From contig JAEOAD010000030.1 in NCBI GenBank assembly GCA_036365145.1, forward strand, positions 10,664,501 through 10,728,500: a stretch of DNA of 64,000 nt. Reading direction: 5' to 3'. The notes under the pieces were generated by a model. It made no database searches, was not told where the DNA came from, and worked only from the letters and a program-made list of their open reading frames with translations. Positions 55,301 to 61,000 of the stretch are shown one piece after another. The stretch is from Orientallactaga sibirica. Taxonomy: Eukaryota > Chordata > Mammalia > Rodentia > Dipodidae. The position numbers and the translations under genes are program-made. The stretch's first letter is position 1; each line of letters opens with the position of its first letter.

Positions 55301-56017
55301 GGTTAAAGAGTTTAGAGGAATCCTTCTATGCCACAGTGGACTTTAGAGACCCAAAGCAGTGGGTGAGCAGACAGCTGAGCAAAATGTGTATCCCAGGGTC
55401 TCACTGCAACTAACAACCACTGCCAAGGCTGGGACTAAGGCAGCAAGGTAAGGACAACCTAAGATGGACAGACAGGGCACAGTAGAAAGCAGAGAGCTCT
55501 GAAGGGCAAGCCTAAACAAAAAGCAGGCACTCTCACAAAATGTTGATGGCAATGTGATAAGCTACCAGAATGAGTGATCAAGAGTATTAAAGAAAATTGC
55601 TTTCCTTTAAAACATGACTGTCTCTTGAAAATATACATTGGACTAAGTAAAATAGCAGGAAACCATAAGCACTGTTAAAACTGTAACATGGAGATACTGC
55701 TATAAATGAAAAATGACAGAGTATAAAAACTTACACACTTTTGACATGTCAATTATCTGAATAAAGTAAATTTAGGCTCAGAGGAAAAAAAAAAGATGGT
55801 TCTAAAGTGCTGGCAAAGGTCCTTTTCTCCATTATACTGGAAAAATATTTTTTCTACAATGAAAAAATTAAGCGTCCCCCAAAAATCTACAAAATTGTTT
55901 CCCACAAAATAGGTTTATTTTCAAGTTTAAAAAAATGAAGTCACATTAAAATAAAAAAAATTACTTACATGTTTCATGGAGTATGTTCTTCCTAAAGTGT
56001 TCTTTGAATAATTTGCA
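14672..56017 (-). CDS. CENPU: CENPU (MLF1IP), exon 2 to stop
   Basis: Centromere protein U, a subunit of the CENP-O/P/Q/R/U complex of the constitutive centromere-associated network, and a Polo-like kinase 1 docking protein at kinetochores. Twelve exons on the - strand, in order: 55969-56017, 53615-53732, 51940-52045, 36844-36904, 36210-36437, 28405-28465, 27173-27281, 20583-20661, 20116-20163, 19551-19612, 16746-16902, 14672-14785. They sum to 1192 bases, and every junction keeps frame. With a first exon of about 15 codons outside the window, the product would be about 410 residues (human 418). The N-terminal half is basic and serine-rich with the Plk1-binding Ser-Thr; the C-terminal half is a long coiled coil that pairs with CENP-Q. 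Identity rests on recalled human sequence and matching exon order. Confidence 0.96.
14890..15078 (-). mobile_element. tRNA-derived SINE, subfamily A
   Basis: Reverse copy in the last CENPU intron, preceded by a short (TA)n. It contains GCACAAGGGGGCGC (reverse of 'gcgcccccttgtgc'), a near match to the subfamily B CTCF-like core. Confidence 0.93.
15285..15346 (-). mobile_element. ID/B4-type SINE fragment
   Basis: 'ttgaactcaggtcttcatgc' and 'gatgtctccagccct' are the reversed head of an ID/B4 SINE. Confidence 0.65.
15471..15665 (+). mobile_element. tRNA-derived SINE, subfamily A
   Basis: Forward copy; duplication 'aattcacttta' on both sides. Confidence 0.93.
15670..16745. other. CENPU intron, mostly unique DNA
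   Basis: Only a weak ID-like stretch (15935-15985) is seen; nothing else recognised. Confidence 0.6.
16746..16902 (-). CDS. CENPU: CENPU exon 12
   Basis: 157 bases, acceptor 'ttgttttag', donor 'gtaagttc'. It encodes [20 protein letters not shown] then [20 protein letters not shown] and a KPNVKET end, the best conserved part of the protein and heptad-rich. Confidence 0.96.
17169..17335 (+). mobile_element. SINE B1-like, first of a serial pair
   Basis: Forward B1 flanked by 'aaaaagtgaacttgg' at 17154-17168 and 17336-17350. Confidence 0.95.
17351..17570 (+). mobile_element. tRNA-derived SINE, subfamily A, second of a serial pair
   Basis: It starts right after the second copy of the flanking duplication and is followed by a third copy ('aaaaagtgaacttg', 17571-17584). 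Confidence 0.95.
17737..17884 (+). mobile_element. SINE B1-like
   Basis: Forward B1, somewhat diverged, tail 'aataaataaaag'. Confidence 0.92.
17940..18130. mobile_element. L1 (Lx-like) 3' UTR fragment
   Basis: 'gaccagaagacagcattcca' followed by 'cagcactcctccccatccc' is familiar from old rodent Lx L1 3' UTRs. Confidence 0.6.
18872..18982 (+). mobile_element. Old B1/7SL-type SINE
   Basis: 'aggaggctaaggcaggaaga' and 'gttcaagaccaggttgagct'; clearly older than the lineage B1s. Confidence 0.75.
19237..19395 (+). mobile_element. SINE B1-like
   Basis: Forward B1, 150 bases from CENPU exon 11. Confidence 0.92.
19551..19612 (-). CDS. CENPU: CENPU exon 11
   Basis: 62 bases, acceptor 'attgtttag', donor 'gtaagata'. 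It encodes [20 protein letters not shown], matching human [20 protein letters not shown]; it continues the coiled coil. Confidence 0.95.
20116..20163 (-). CDS. CENPU: CENPU exon 10
   Basis: 48 bases, 16 codons, [16 protein letters not shown], against human LKESQMLTNLKRKNAK. The acceptor tract is weak-looking, an A-rich stretch on the + strand giving poly-T then 'aatag'; the donor is 'gtaagtca'. Skipping it would stay in frame. Confidence 0.93.
20254..20450 (+). mobile_element. tRNA-derived SINE, subfamily A
   Basis: Flanked by 'aaaaatatcatgaga' on both sides. It lies between CENPU exons 9 and 10. Confidence 0.94.
20583..20661 (-). CDS. CENPU: CENPU exon 9
   Basis: 79 bases, acceptor 'ctcctttcag', donor 'gtaagttc'. 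It encodes [20 protein letters not shown] then EELIRM, the first part of the coiled-coil region. Phase 0 at its 3' end. Confidence 0.94.
21135..21850 (-). mobile_element. Ancient L1 3' end
   Basis: Reads like the reversed 3' part of a mammal-wide L1 (for example 'acatgttggaattttgtcag'). Highly decayed, no open frame. Confidence 0.65.
21855..22378 (-). mobile_element. B4-like SINE, split
   Basis: Parts at 21855-21970 and 22196-22378 belong together; split by a subfamily A SINE. Confidence 0.75.
21975..22193 (-). mobile_element. tRNA-derived SINE, subfamily A, nested
   Basis: Reverse copy, with a GA-rich tail and an A17 run, ending 'ccatccttccagccc'. Confidence 0.92.
22479..22624 (-). mobile_element. 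SINE B1-like
   Basis: Reverse B1. With the forward B1 at 22654 it forms an inverted pair with a spacer of about 30 bases. Confidence 0.93.
22654..22838 (+). mobile_element. SINE B1-like with CAA-rich tail
   Basis: Forward B1, tail of (CAAAA) and (CAA) repeats. Confidence 0.93.
23092..23176 (+). mobile_element. ID-like SINE
   Basis: 'ggggttgtggctcaatggta' and 'ggttctatccccagaactag' with A-rich end. Confidence 0.75.
23325..24110 (+). mobile_element. Old L1 ORF2 remnant, split by B4
   Basis: Decayed 3' half of L1 ORF2, for example 'aagcattataaaactacagt' and 'tcttcaacaaatgatgttg'. Interrupted by a B4 at 23378-23664. Confidence 0.75.
23378..23664 (+). mobile_element. B4-like SINE, nested in L1
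   Basis: Forward copy: ID-like head 'gggggatggctcagcaggta', B1-like middle, CA-rich end. Confidence 0.82.
24284..24440 (+). mobile_element. SINE B1-like
   Basis: Forward B1, diverged, ends in an A/CCA-rich tail. Confidence 0.9.
24452..24575 (+). mobile_element. B4/ID-like SINE fragment
   Basis: 'ctggaaagatagctcaacag' head, then 'aaaagctgagtgtggcctgt'. Confidence 0.65.
24707..24831. repeat. Imperfect tandem duplication, about 64 bases x2
   Basis: Units 24707-24770 and 24771-24831, both starting 'acatcaggaga' and containing 'agaatcatcagaga'. Confidence 0.8.
24848..25135 (+). mobile_element. Old L1 3' UTR fragment
   Basis: 'catgatgttaagtgaaataa'-type sequence ('gacattatgttaagtgaaat') typical for the end of mammal-wide L1s. 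Confidence 0.65.
25153..25424 (+). mobile_element. tRNA-derived SINE, subfamily A, with long (AAAT)n
   Basis: Its tail is about 13 AAAT units (25344-25396). 'aaaattccagtcatg' closes the element; a near copy precedes it. Confidence 0.93.
25425..25847. other. Unassigned intronic stretch
   Basis: Less AT-rich than its surroundings; no repeat family or gene recognised. Confidence 0.5.
25848..26046 (-). mobile_element. tRNA-derived SINE, subfamily A
   Basis: Reverse copy; duplication 'ccttcctagacatt' on both sides. Confidence 0.93.
26485..26628 (-). mobile_element. SINE B1-like
   Basis: Reverse B1, diverged, ends 'gccaccacacccagct'. Confidence 0.88.
26629..27172. other. CENPU intron, no recognised element
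   Basis: Directly before exon 8 on the coordinate axis. No feature seen. Confidence 0.5.
27173..27281 (-). CDS. CENPU: CENPU exon 8
   Basis: 109 bases, acceptor 'atattctag', donor 'gtaagtct'. It encodes [20 protein letters not shown] then [17 protein letters not shown]; human has DIVHIWCPEGMKTSDIKELN. It marks the start of the structured C-terminal half. Confidence 0.94.
27282..28404. other. CENPU intron, AT-rich
   Basis: Weak ID-like stretch near 27790-27845 and a (TA)-rich run at 28150-28200; otherwise nothing recognised. Confidence 0.5.
28405..28465 (-). CDS. CENPU: CENPU exon 7
   Basis: 61 bases, acceptor 'ggaaattcag', donor 'gtactgaa'. It encodes [20 protein letters not shown], a basic stretch that could act as nuclear localisation signal, matching the human KGKISHDKRKKSRSKA region. 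Confidence 0.92.
28548..29012 (-). mobile_element. B4-like SINE, split by B1
   Basis: The outer parts carry 'ggtcagaggacagacaacct' and 'gtctgaactcaagtactcag'. 'gcttctggctttt' and 'gcttctgactttt' border the nested B1. Confidence 0.78.
28773..28938 (-). mobile_element. SINE B1-like, nested
   Basis: Reverse B1 with (GTT)n-rich tail inside the B4. Confidence 0.93.
29085..29290 (+). mobile_element. tRNA-derived SINE, subfamily A
   Basis: Forward copy; flanks 'agacaatattg' and 'aaacaatattg'. Confidence 0.92.
29492..29602 (+). mobile_element. SINE B1-like, internally deleted
   Basis: Forward B1 of about 110 bases, middle part missing. Confidence 0.88.
29603..30860. other. Unassigned intronic stretch
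   Basis: About 1.25 kb without SINEs, which is unusual here. It might be an old LTR element, but I cannot name it and see no intact frame. Confidence 0.45.
30862..31018 (+). mobile_element. SINE B1-like, near consensus
   Basis: Starts 'gccgggcgtggtggcacaca'; flanks 'aaatgcttctt' / 'aaaagcttctt'. Confidence 0.95.
31521..32981 (+). mobile_element. L1 5' UTR fragment
   Basis: Similar to the 5' UTR of the L1 at 40320 (start 'ccaggtaagatgatgacata' against 'ccgggtaagatgacagcata') and to the copy at 61207. It stops abruptly at an inverted ORF2 piece; ORF1 is missing. Confidence 0.8.
32982..33576 (-). mobile_element. L1 ORF2 reverse-transcriptase piece, inverted
   Basis: The - strand reads part of the L1 reverse transcriptase, from 'gccagcatcaccctgatacc' down to the FADDM motif. 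Open for 99 codons at 32946-33245 only. Interpreted as the inverted half of a twin-primed insertion. Confidence 0.88.
33577..34690 (+). mobile_element. L1 ORF2, downstream part, split by B1
   Basis: Begins at the [20 protein letters not shown] block, overlaps the inverted piece by about 60 bases, then runs on through the C-terminal ORF2 region. No 3' UTR is present. The B1 at 34029-34187 is nested. Confidence 0.88.
34029..34187 (+). mobile_element. SINE B1-like, nested in L1
   Basis: Forward B1 with an A20 tail. Confidence 0.94.
34710..34869 (-). mobile_element. SINE B1-like
   Basis: Reverse B1 at the right edge of the L1 segments. Confidence 0.93.
35061..35333 (+). mobile_element. tRNA-derived SINE, subfamily B
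   Basis: Duplication 'aaagaacatattaa' precedes and follows it. CTCF-like core at 35184-35197 with one change (GGCCC). Confidence 0.95.
35484..35683 (-). mobile_element. tRNA-derived SINE, subfamily A
   Basis: Reverse copy; 'ctgcaatttt' on both sides. Confidence 0.92.
35938..36136 (-). mobile_element. tRNA-derived SINE, subfamily A
   Basis: Reverse copy ending 74 bases from CENPU exon 6; flanks 'taaatttattttt' / 'taaattaattttt'. Confidence 0.92.
36210..36437 (-). CDS. CENPU: CENPU exon 6 (largest coding exon)
   Basis: 228 bases (76 codons), phase 0 at both ends, acceptor 'cttcatag', donor 'gtaaggca'. It begins [20 protein letters not shown] and continues [14 protein letters not shown]. The segment is low in conservation, polar and probably disordered, but landmarks such as KKLxPIS, SEKPxES and a C-terminal TQ run align with human. 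Confidence 0.93.
36844..36904 (-). CDS. CENPU: CENPU exon 5
   Basis: 61 bases, acceptor 'ttggtgcag', donor 'gtatgtgg', ending in phase 0. It encodes [20 protein letters not shown]; human has GNEASEIESVKISAKK. The intron before it is about 15 kb and carries the full-length L1. Confidence 0.93.
36905..38060. other. Unassigned intronic stretch with a GC-rich part
   Basis: 36905-37560 is ordinary AT-rich intron. 37560-38040 is GC-richer, with an open frame at 37744-37998 that I cannot match to a known protein. It may be a retrocopy of a UTR or part of the neighbouring ERV. Confidence 0.4.
38073..38395 (+). mobile_element. LTR, ERV2-like
   Basis: TATA-like 'tttataaaccc' near 38274 and 'gaataaacgag' near 38297, the same poly(A) context as the LTR at 56236-56607. 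It contains a direct repeat of about 62 bases ('catgtagctttt' units at 38088 and 38150). Borders approximate. Confidence 0.7.
38396..39194. other. Stretch behind the LTR, possible ERV remains
   Basis: It includes 'aataaa' at 38513 and an unassigned region 38640-39000. There is a G run at 39063-39074. No frame can be assigned. Confidence 0.4.
39195..39398 (-). mobile_element. tRNA-derived SINE, subfamily A
   Basis: Reverse copy ending 'gccatcactccagccca'. Confidence 0.93.
40003..40163 (+). mobile_element. SINE B1-like
   Basis: Forward B1, A19 tail; a bit of an older SINE tail lies just before it (39925-39985). Confidence 0.92.
41878..42027 (-). mobile_element. SINE B1-like in L1 ORF1
   Basis: Reverse B1; flanks 'aagacaagctatta' / 'aagacaaactacta'. 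It splits the ORF1 remains. Confidence 0.94.
42700..44632 (+). pseudogene. L1 ORF2, 5' part (endonuclease to early RT)
   Basis: Endonuclease domain in two overlapping frames (42704-42970 and 42888-43097), then an open stretch 43173-43883 covering the end of the endonuclease and the linker ([26 protein letters not shown]). It is interrupted by a B1, then by the inner L1 at 44633. It carries a 46-base inverted insert at 44488-44533. Confidence 0.9.
43891..44081 (-). mobile_element. SINE B1-like in L1 ORF2
   Basis: Reverse B1 with a (GTTT)n tail of about 13 units; 'aggacatacttt' on both sides. Confidence 0.94.
44633..47361 (+). mobile_element. Younger 5'-truncated L1 nested in the older L1
   Basis: Flanked by the duplication 'aaaaatcacatgata' (44618-44632 and 47362-47376). 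It contains the C-terminal third of ORF2 (open 44836-45705, with [20 protein letters not shown]) and a long 3' UTR with a G-rich part at 45975-46040. The open frame 46040-46663 lies in this 3' UTR and is not a gene. It belongs to a different subfamily from the host L1, judging by the 3' UTR. Confidence 0.92.
47422..47590 (+). mobile_element. SINE B1-like in L1 ORF2
   Basis: Forward near-consensus B1 ('gccgggcgtggtggcacatg'); flanks 'aaaatccaacatccc' / 'aaaatccaaaatccc'. Confidence 0.95.
48993..49230 (+). mobile_element. tRNA-derived SINE, subfamily B, in L1 ORF2
   Basis: Duplication 'aaaaatgggctatgg' at 48978-48992 and 49231-49245. Exact CTCF-like core at 49121-49134. Confidence 0.96.
49121..49134 (+). 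promoter_or_regulatory. CTCF-like core inside SINE
   Basis: CCACAAGGGGGCGC, fourth exact copy in the window. Confidence 0.5.
51040..51200 (+). mobile_element. SINE B1-like
   Basis: Forward B1, diverged, with an A-rich end. Confidence 0.9.
51205..51561 (-). mobile_element. B4-like SINE
   Basis: Reverse copy: GT/CATG-rich start, 'gtggccaaaggttgactttg', ends 'agctacctccccagccc'. Confidence 0.82.
51657..51864 (-). mobile_element. tRNA-derived SINE, subfamily A
   Basis: Reverse copy 75 bases from CENPU exon 4. Confidence 0.92.
51940..52045 (-). CDS. CENPU: CENPU exon 4 with Plk1 docking site
   Basis: 106 bases, acceptor 'cttttatag', donor 'gtatggtt'. It encodes [20 protein letters not shown] then [15 protein letters not shown]. 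The Ser-Thr of LHSTAIY is the site equal to human S77-T78, whose phosphorylated Thr is bound by the Plk1 polo-box domain. Confidence 0.95.
52046..53039. other. CENPU intron, no recognised element
   Basis: Almost 1 kb between exons 4 and 3; no repeat or gene seen. Confidence 0.55.
53040..53548. repeat. Polypurine tract, about 510 bases
   Basis: The + strand is nearly all A and G in irregular GGAA/GAGA/GAAG units. The long open frames on the complementary strand (Ser, Pro, Phe, Leu only) are an artefact of this composition. Confidence 0.97.
53615..53732 (-). CDS. CENPU: CENPU exon 3
   Basis: 118 bases, acceptor 'ttcactttcag', donor 'gttagttg'. It encodes [20 protein letters not shown] then [19 protein letters not shown], nearly collinear with human CENPU residues about 33-71. 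It sits 65 bases from the large polypurine tract. Confidence 0.95.
53801..53968 (+). mobile_element. SINE B1-like
   Basis: Forward B1; flanks 'gctgattaaatta' / 'agtgattaaatta'. Confidence 0.94.
54239..54372 (-). mobile_element. Old B1/7SL-type SINE
   Basis: Reverse, strongly diverged ('gatagggtttcactatgtat', 'caggctggcctaaaacatat'). Confidence 0.8.
54836..54998 (+). mobile_element. tRNA-derived SINE, subfamily A, old
   Basis: Head and middle deleted in part; 'ggcctgggtttagttcccca' is the B-box region. Confidence 0.82.
55009..55170 (+). mobile_element. SINE B1-like
   Basis: Forward B1 with an A20 tail. Confidence 0.93.
55171..55968. other. CENPU intron, no recognised element
   Basis: Nothing recognised between the B1 and exon 2. 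Confidence 0.5.
55969..56017 (-). CDS. CENPU: CENPU exon 2
   Basis: 49 bases, acceptor 'gtttaatag', donor 'gtaagtaa', ending in phase 0. It encodes [16 protein letters not shown]; human has SKNTLERTHSMKD. Exon 1, with the start codon, is not found between here and 64000, where no CpG-rich promoter is visible either. Confidence 0.9.
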
Positions 56018-56235
56018 CTATTAAACACAAAGAAAACACAATTAGAAAATGCTTTAGATAATTGGGGGAAGCACCATCACTTGTCACTCTTGCCAAGCAT
56101 TTCTTTCCAGTAACCTGCCTCATTAGTTGCACTCATAGTGTATATAATGCATATCCAATGGAATTTAGATTCTGGCAAAAACCTTTCAGAGAGCAGAGTT
56201 TATTCTCCATGAATTCATTAATGTATATAATAACT

Positions 56236-56607
56236 TCTCTCCCTCCGGGACACAGAGATCCTCATCCTGCTCTCACCTGGGTCCCTGAGGTCCTAATCAA
56301 TTAGCAATAACCAACTGTCTCTGCAGAGATGAGCAAGGGCTGCTGCAAACTCGTTTATTCAAGGAAGTGTAGGGGGTTTAAAGGGTTTGACTGGCCAATC
56401 ATTGTATGGGGTGGTCCCCTTCTTGTGACCAATGACAGCCTGTCTCCGGGCAGATCATCTCACAGCAGATTTCTTGCGAGCATGGGACTGTAGTTGTTGT
56501 CATGCTAGGCCTGTGCAGGATGCCACGTCCACAGAAGCCACTTTCTGGTTTCTTTTATTATGTGGTCTGGCTATGGCCCGACCTGCATTGTGCCATACAT
56601 ATCCTCC
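56236..56607 (-). mobile_element. ERV LTR, inverted
   Basis: On the - strand it begins TGTATGGCACAATG directly after a polypurine tract and reaches a poly(A) context 'ttgaataaacgag' (near 56351-56363). Its first 170 bases match the LTR stub at 61001-61206 in the opposite direction. The far end is uncertain. Confidence 0.75.
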
Positions 56608-56749
56608 TTTTTGTTTTTATTATTGGCGACCCTAGGAGGCATGGTTCTTTGCCAAACCCTTGTTGACCCCAGGTCCCAAGGGATCATCACATACAATGGT
56701 GCCTATCTTAGGTTGCCCCATCTCATGGGGTCTTACCCGTCATTGACTT
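56608..56749 (-). mobile_element. ERV 3' internal end with polypurine tract, inverted
   Basis: 'aaaacaaaaaggaggata' on the - strand is the primer tract of retroviral plus-strand synthesis. The piece equals 60857-61000 in reverse complement. Identity stops near 56749 at 'attgact'. Confidence 0.8.
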
Positions 56750-57300
56750 CAATGCACTCTGCATGCCCAACTGGGCCTATAAAGATGGTCCCAATATTAA
56801 GGGACAACAGACTACTAGAGAGGTTAGAAAACCAGTTACATGGAAAGACTATGATGGCAACACAGGGGAAATTCTCCCCTTGGTGGCAAATGTCCCCAAT
56901 ACCCTCTGGGTCAGAGACGTCCTTACTGACATGGGTGTTGTCTTAACAACAGATGACCAGGCCTTTTACGATGATGTTATTGCCCATGATACCATTGGCC
57001 TTTCAGGGCGACCCAACCCCACCAAACCACCCAACACTCCTCATCACCGCTAATTCTAGGGGCTACTGTCAGATCCCCTACCGCTCCCATATGCCTTGAG
57101 TGGGATACAGAACCCATTTGGGTCAAACAGTGGCCTATACTAGAACCTAAAATGACTATTCTCAAATCCCTTTATTCAAGAACAGCTTGCTTTTGGCCAT
57201 ATTGAGCCCTCTATTAGGCCCCATAATTCCCCAATCTTTGTCATTAAAAAGAAAACTGGTAAGCATAGACTGCTCCAAGACCTCTGCCAAGTTAATAAAC
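56750..57300 (+). pseudogene. ERV protease end and RT start, decayed
   Basis: The frame at 56763-57053 resembles the C-terminal end of a retroviral protease. The stretch 57080-57300 reads as the first block of a reverse transcriptase, in changing frames. gag is absent. Confidence 0.65.
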
Positions 57301-57302
57301 GT

Positions 57303-57980
57303 ATGTTAAAAATAGGCTCCTTTCAGACTGGCCTCCCGCACCCTGGAGCCATCCCTACTAACCACCATGTAGTTATCTTAGATATTAAAGATTGTTTTTT
57401 CTCTATCCCTTTAGTGGCAGAGGACAGGCACTATTTTGCCTTTACTGTCTGGGAGATCAACCATTCTGTCCCAGCTAAAAGATATCAATGGAGAGTTCTC
57501 CCCCAGGACATGAAAAACAGTCCTATTTGCCAAATGTTTATATCCTCTGCCATGGTGAGAATACAATCTAAATGCCTTCTTGTTCATTACATGGATGATC
57601 TTTTGATTGCACATACCTCAAGAACTACCCTTTTGGACCTTCTTAAAGTACTCATTGAGGACCTCAAAAAACTTGGGTTTGCTATAGCGAATGAAAAAAT
57701 TCAAACTGTGCCCCCTTTTGGATTTTTAGGGTACAAAATTTCTACTACTATACAACCACTTACCCCTCACCTTCTAATAAAGGACCATTATTCTCTCAAT
57801 GATATCCAAAAACTCTGTGGCCAGATTAACTGGCTCAAACCTTTCTTGCCCATCCCTCCCACTGAACTCCTACCACTTTATGACCTCCTTAGAGTTACTA
57901 ATAACCCTTCAAAGAAAATTCCTCTAAATGATCTCTCCAAAAATTTGTTACATAAAATATCCCACTACACTTTTCAATGA
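57303..57980 (+). pseudogene. ERV reverse transcriptase remnant
   Basis: An open run of 225 codons with the YMDD catalytic motif at 57588-57599. The type of motif and the neighbouring blocks fit class II (beta-like, ERVK-type) pol genes. The first catalytic block lies upstream in another frame, so it is not an intact enzyme. Confidence 0.85.
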
Positions 57981-58790
57981 CCCTCACAAGATATGACCCA
58001 TCTGCTCCAACCCTAAATGGACGGCAAAGGCACCTTTGGGAGTCATCTGGAAAAACCAATCGCCCCTTTACTGGGTACACCCCTCATGGTCACAGGCCCA
58101 AAAAACTCACCACCAACATACAAGCAATGCTCCTCATGGCAATTAAGGCACACATCTACACTAACAAAATCTATAATACGGAACCCTCCAAAACAATTCT
58201 GCCCATCCCCATGTTGGAACTTCAACCCCTTTTTAGGGAGGACCCCCTTTTCCACATCCTAATGGCAGGATTCCCCAGTGAGATAGACAATCACCTCCCT
58301 GCTCACAAACTACTTCAATCACTAACAATTTTGCCCATAAAGACTATTTCTCCAGGCCTTCCGGTCAGCCAATACCCTTAGCAGCCTCGGCCTTTACAGA
58401 TGCCAATAAACATATTTATGGACTAATTATTAAGAGAGCCAATCGACCAGATGAGTCCCTTAAGTTCCCTAACCCTCATTCAGTCCAGCTAGGGGAACTA
58501 CATGCCATCATCAGAGTCTTAGAGCTCTGTCAACAAGAGCTCGTCAATATCTTCTCTGACAGCAGTTACACGGTCCAAAGGACAAAGGTACTGCCCTTAG
58601 CCAATCCCAGGCCCTCTCATCATCCCATAGACATTGCCATCTCCACTTTACAATTACAGATGGAAAACAGATTATACCCTTGGTTTATTGAGCATGTTCG
58701 CTCACACACTGGTCTGCCTGGCTTTATTGCTAATGGGAATTTGCAGGTAGACAAATTTATTGCTGATCCTCCTTGCCACCTTTAGAACAA
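57981..58790 (+). pseudogene. ERV RT connection and RNase H remnant
   Basis: From about 58387 the frame shows RNase H-like spacing of acidic residues (an early Asp, a Glu in the GEL block, Asp in the SDSSYTV block and a late Asp). Separated from the RT by frameshifts. Confidence 0.75.
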
Positions 58791-59890
58791 GCTAGACATT
58801 TACACCAAAGGTTCCATCTATCCCCCACTAATCTAAAAACCCTATACCCTGAGCTCTCACTTAGCCAATGCAAACATTTAACCTGTACCTGTAAGGCCCC
58901 CTCAAGGAGTCAATCCTAGAGGCCTTACCCTAAATTCTATCTGGCAGATTGATGTTACCCACATACCTTCCTTTGGTAACCTCAAATATGTCCATGTCAC
59001 CATGGACACTTACTCTAAGCTTTTGCTATTGTTCTCTCAAGGGAGAAGGTGTCCCATGTCATTAAGGCAACAAAAACCACCATGTTGGTCATGGGCATAC
59101 CCTGGTCAATTAAAACTGATAATGGCCCTGCATACACATCTGCCCAATTCACATCTTTCATGGAATCATGGGGAATAAAACACTCCCTTGGGATCCCCTA
59201 CAACCCACAAGGACAAGCCATCGCGGAGATAACTAACCGGACCCTAAAGGAACTAATTATAAAACAAAAGTCCACAATGTTGGGCTGGAGAGATGGCTTA
59301 GGGGTTAAGGCACCTGCCTCCTAAGCCTAAGAACGCTGGTTCCAATCTCCAGTGGTTCCAATCTCCAGGTCCCACGTTTAGCAAAGTTTTGCAAAGTGAT
59401 GCAAGGGCGCAATGCCGCACTTGACCACATGGGGGCGCACACATCGAGATTTCATTCTCAGCAGCTGAGACACTGCTGGCGCACCCATCTCTGTCTTCTT
59501 CCTCTCTGTCTCTCTCTGTCTCTCTCAAAAAAAAAAAAAAAACCCAAAAAATTAAAAAATAAAAAAAAGTCCACGATGTCGCCCAAGGATCCCCACTTGG
59601 CCCTAGTGGAAGCTCTCTTCACCCTCAATTTCCTCACCTTTGATGAGGCAGGACTCTCCCCAGCCTATAAACATTGGAGATCCCAACCAACCACAACGCC
59701 CTTACCCTTAGTCTGCTGGAAGGATCCTCTTACTAATATCTGGAAGGGATCCCACCTTCTTTTAACACAGGGCCAAGGGTATACTTGTGTCTTTCCAGAA
59801 ACTTCACAGATCATGATATGGAGCCCTGCCAGAAACATCTGCCCAGCCACTGACTTTGGGATCAATCTTGATGACGAGGATGATGCCAAA
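58791..59890 (+). pseudogene. ERV integrase remnant, split by a SINE
   Basis: It contains an HH-type start, decayed, and then the core with the Asp of a [11 protein letters not shown] block near 59116 and the Glu farther on. Interrupted at 59281-59564 by a tRNA-derived SINE; the C-terminal part resumes at 59580. Confidence 0.8.
59281..59564 (+). mobile_element. tRNA-derived SINE, subfamily B, in ERV integrase
   Basis: Duplication 'aaaagtccacaatgt' (59266-59280) and 'aaaagtccacgatgt' (59565-59579). CTCF-like core with one change at 59425-59438. Confidence 0.96.
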
Positions 59891-60836
59891 TCCCTCAGGC
59901 CGGATACACGGGACTGTAAACCTATTCCCCCTTTTTCTCCTTTTATCTCCTTTTCTCCCTACTACCACTTCCCAGAAACCATTTTGGACAATTCTTCTTA
60001 GGCCATACTTGTTTGGTGTGGTGGGCCCACATTCCCACTCTTTTACTAGGCTTCATTTTAGCCACTCTATTTCACTGCTTTCCTCCCCCTTCCAGCAAGT
60101 ACTTCTCCTTAGCCATACCTTTGCTTTTTTGCTTATTAATGCCTCTTATGGTAATGCTACCCTCCAACCAGCCATAAATGCCTTTGCAACTCCTTTGATT
60201 GCATTGATCTACTACCATTAAGGACACACAACGCTACTATTTATGGCACTAAGGGTGAGCTCATGACAGTCACCCAACAACCTGTTTATGTTAAACCCCC
60301 CTTTGTTTTGTCTTGATCCCAAGACTCAATGCCTCTGCCTTTTTTCTCTTTTCCGGGGGCTTTCTCAACTGCTCCCTCCTTAGTTGTAGACTGAGCCCTT
60401 GCATGACTATTCATGCTGACCTCCATATTATCGTTAGACAGGCACCCATTGACTTTGCAGCTGTTTCTCCCGATGATAACTTTACATTTCTTTCTTCAAC
60501 CCTTTCTCCATTCTTATCCTGGTGGGAATCCTAGTAATTCTCGCCATCATGCTGATCCTTTTCAGATGTCTCAGAATTTTTGCTCAGCACATCCCCGCCA
60601 TCCAACCAAACCAGGTTCTACTACAGGGAGCCATTTATCAATTGAAAGAGGCAACTCCTCATGAACCACCATATGATATCTTATCCACCATTTCTCATTT
60701 GTAAACCTGTCCTACCCCAGTCTTTTTCAGGTTCTATGGTTGATTCTCACTTGCTGGGACCGTTCGCACGCCACAGAGCCATCACCACTTGGCCCTCCCA
60801 TTCCTCCTAGGTGACAGCCACACCCTTGGGTTTTCT
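59891..60836 (+). pseudogene. ERV env remnant
   Basis: Short frames only (59856-60221, 60313-60534, 60522-60704). The last encodes a hydrophobic stretch followed by a basic/polar tail, as expected of a transmembrane subunit end. The surface part is mostly deleted, since there are under 1 kb between integrase and LTR. Confidence 0.6.
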
Positions 60837-61000
60837 CAACAAGATGGCGGGTAGTCAATGATGGGTAAGACCCCATGAGATGGGGCAACCTAAAACAGGC
60901 ACCATCGCATGTGATGATCCCTTGGGGCCTGCGGTCAACAATGGCTTGGCAAAGAACCATGCCTCCCAGGGTCGCCAATAATAAAAACAAAAAGGAGGAT
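60837..61000 (+). mobile_element. ERV 3' internal end with polypurine tract
   Basis: Ends 'aaaacaaaaaggaggata' followed by the LTR start TGTATGG at 61001. The same sequence occurs inverted at 56608-56749. Confidence 0.8.

Noticed and set aside
57303..57980. Intact domesticated reverse transcriptase
   Set aside because: The 5' RT block is in other frames and RNase H and integrase are broken, with no sign of selection; it is a decayed ERV pol.
60313..60704. Domesticated envelope (syncytin-like) gene
   Set aside because: Only short overlapping frames remain and most of the surface subunit is missing.
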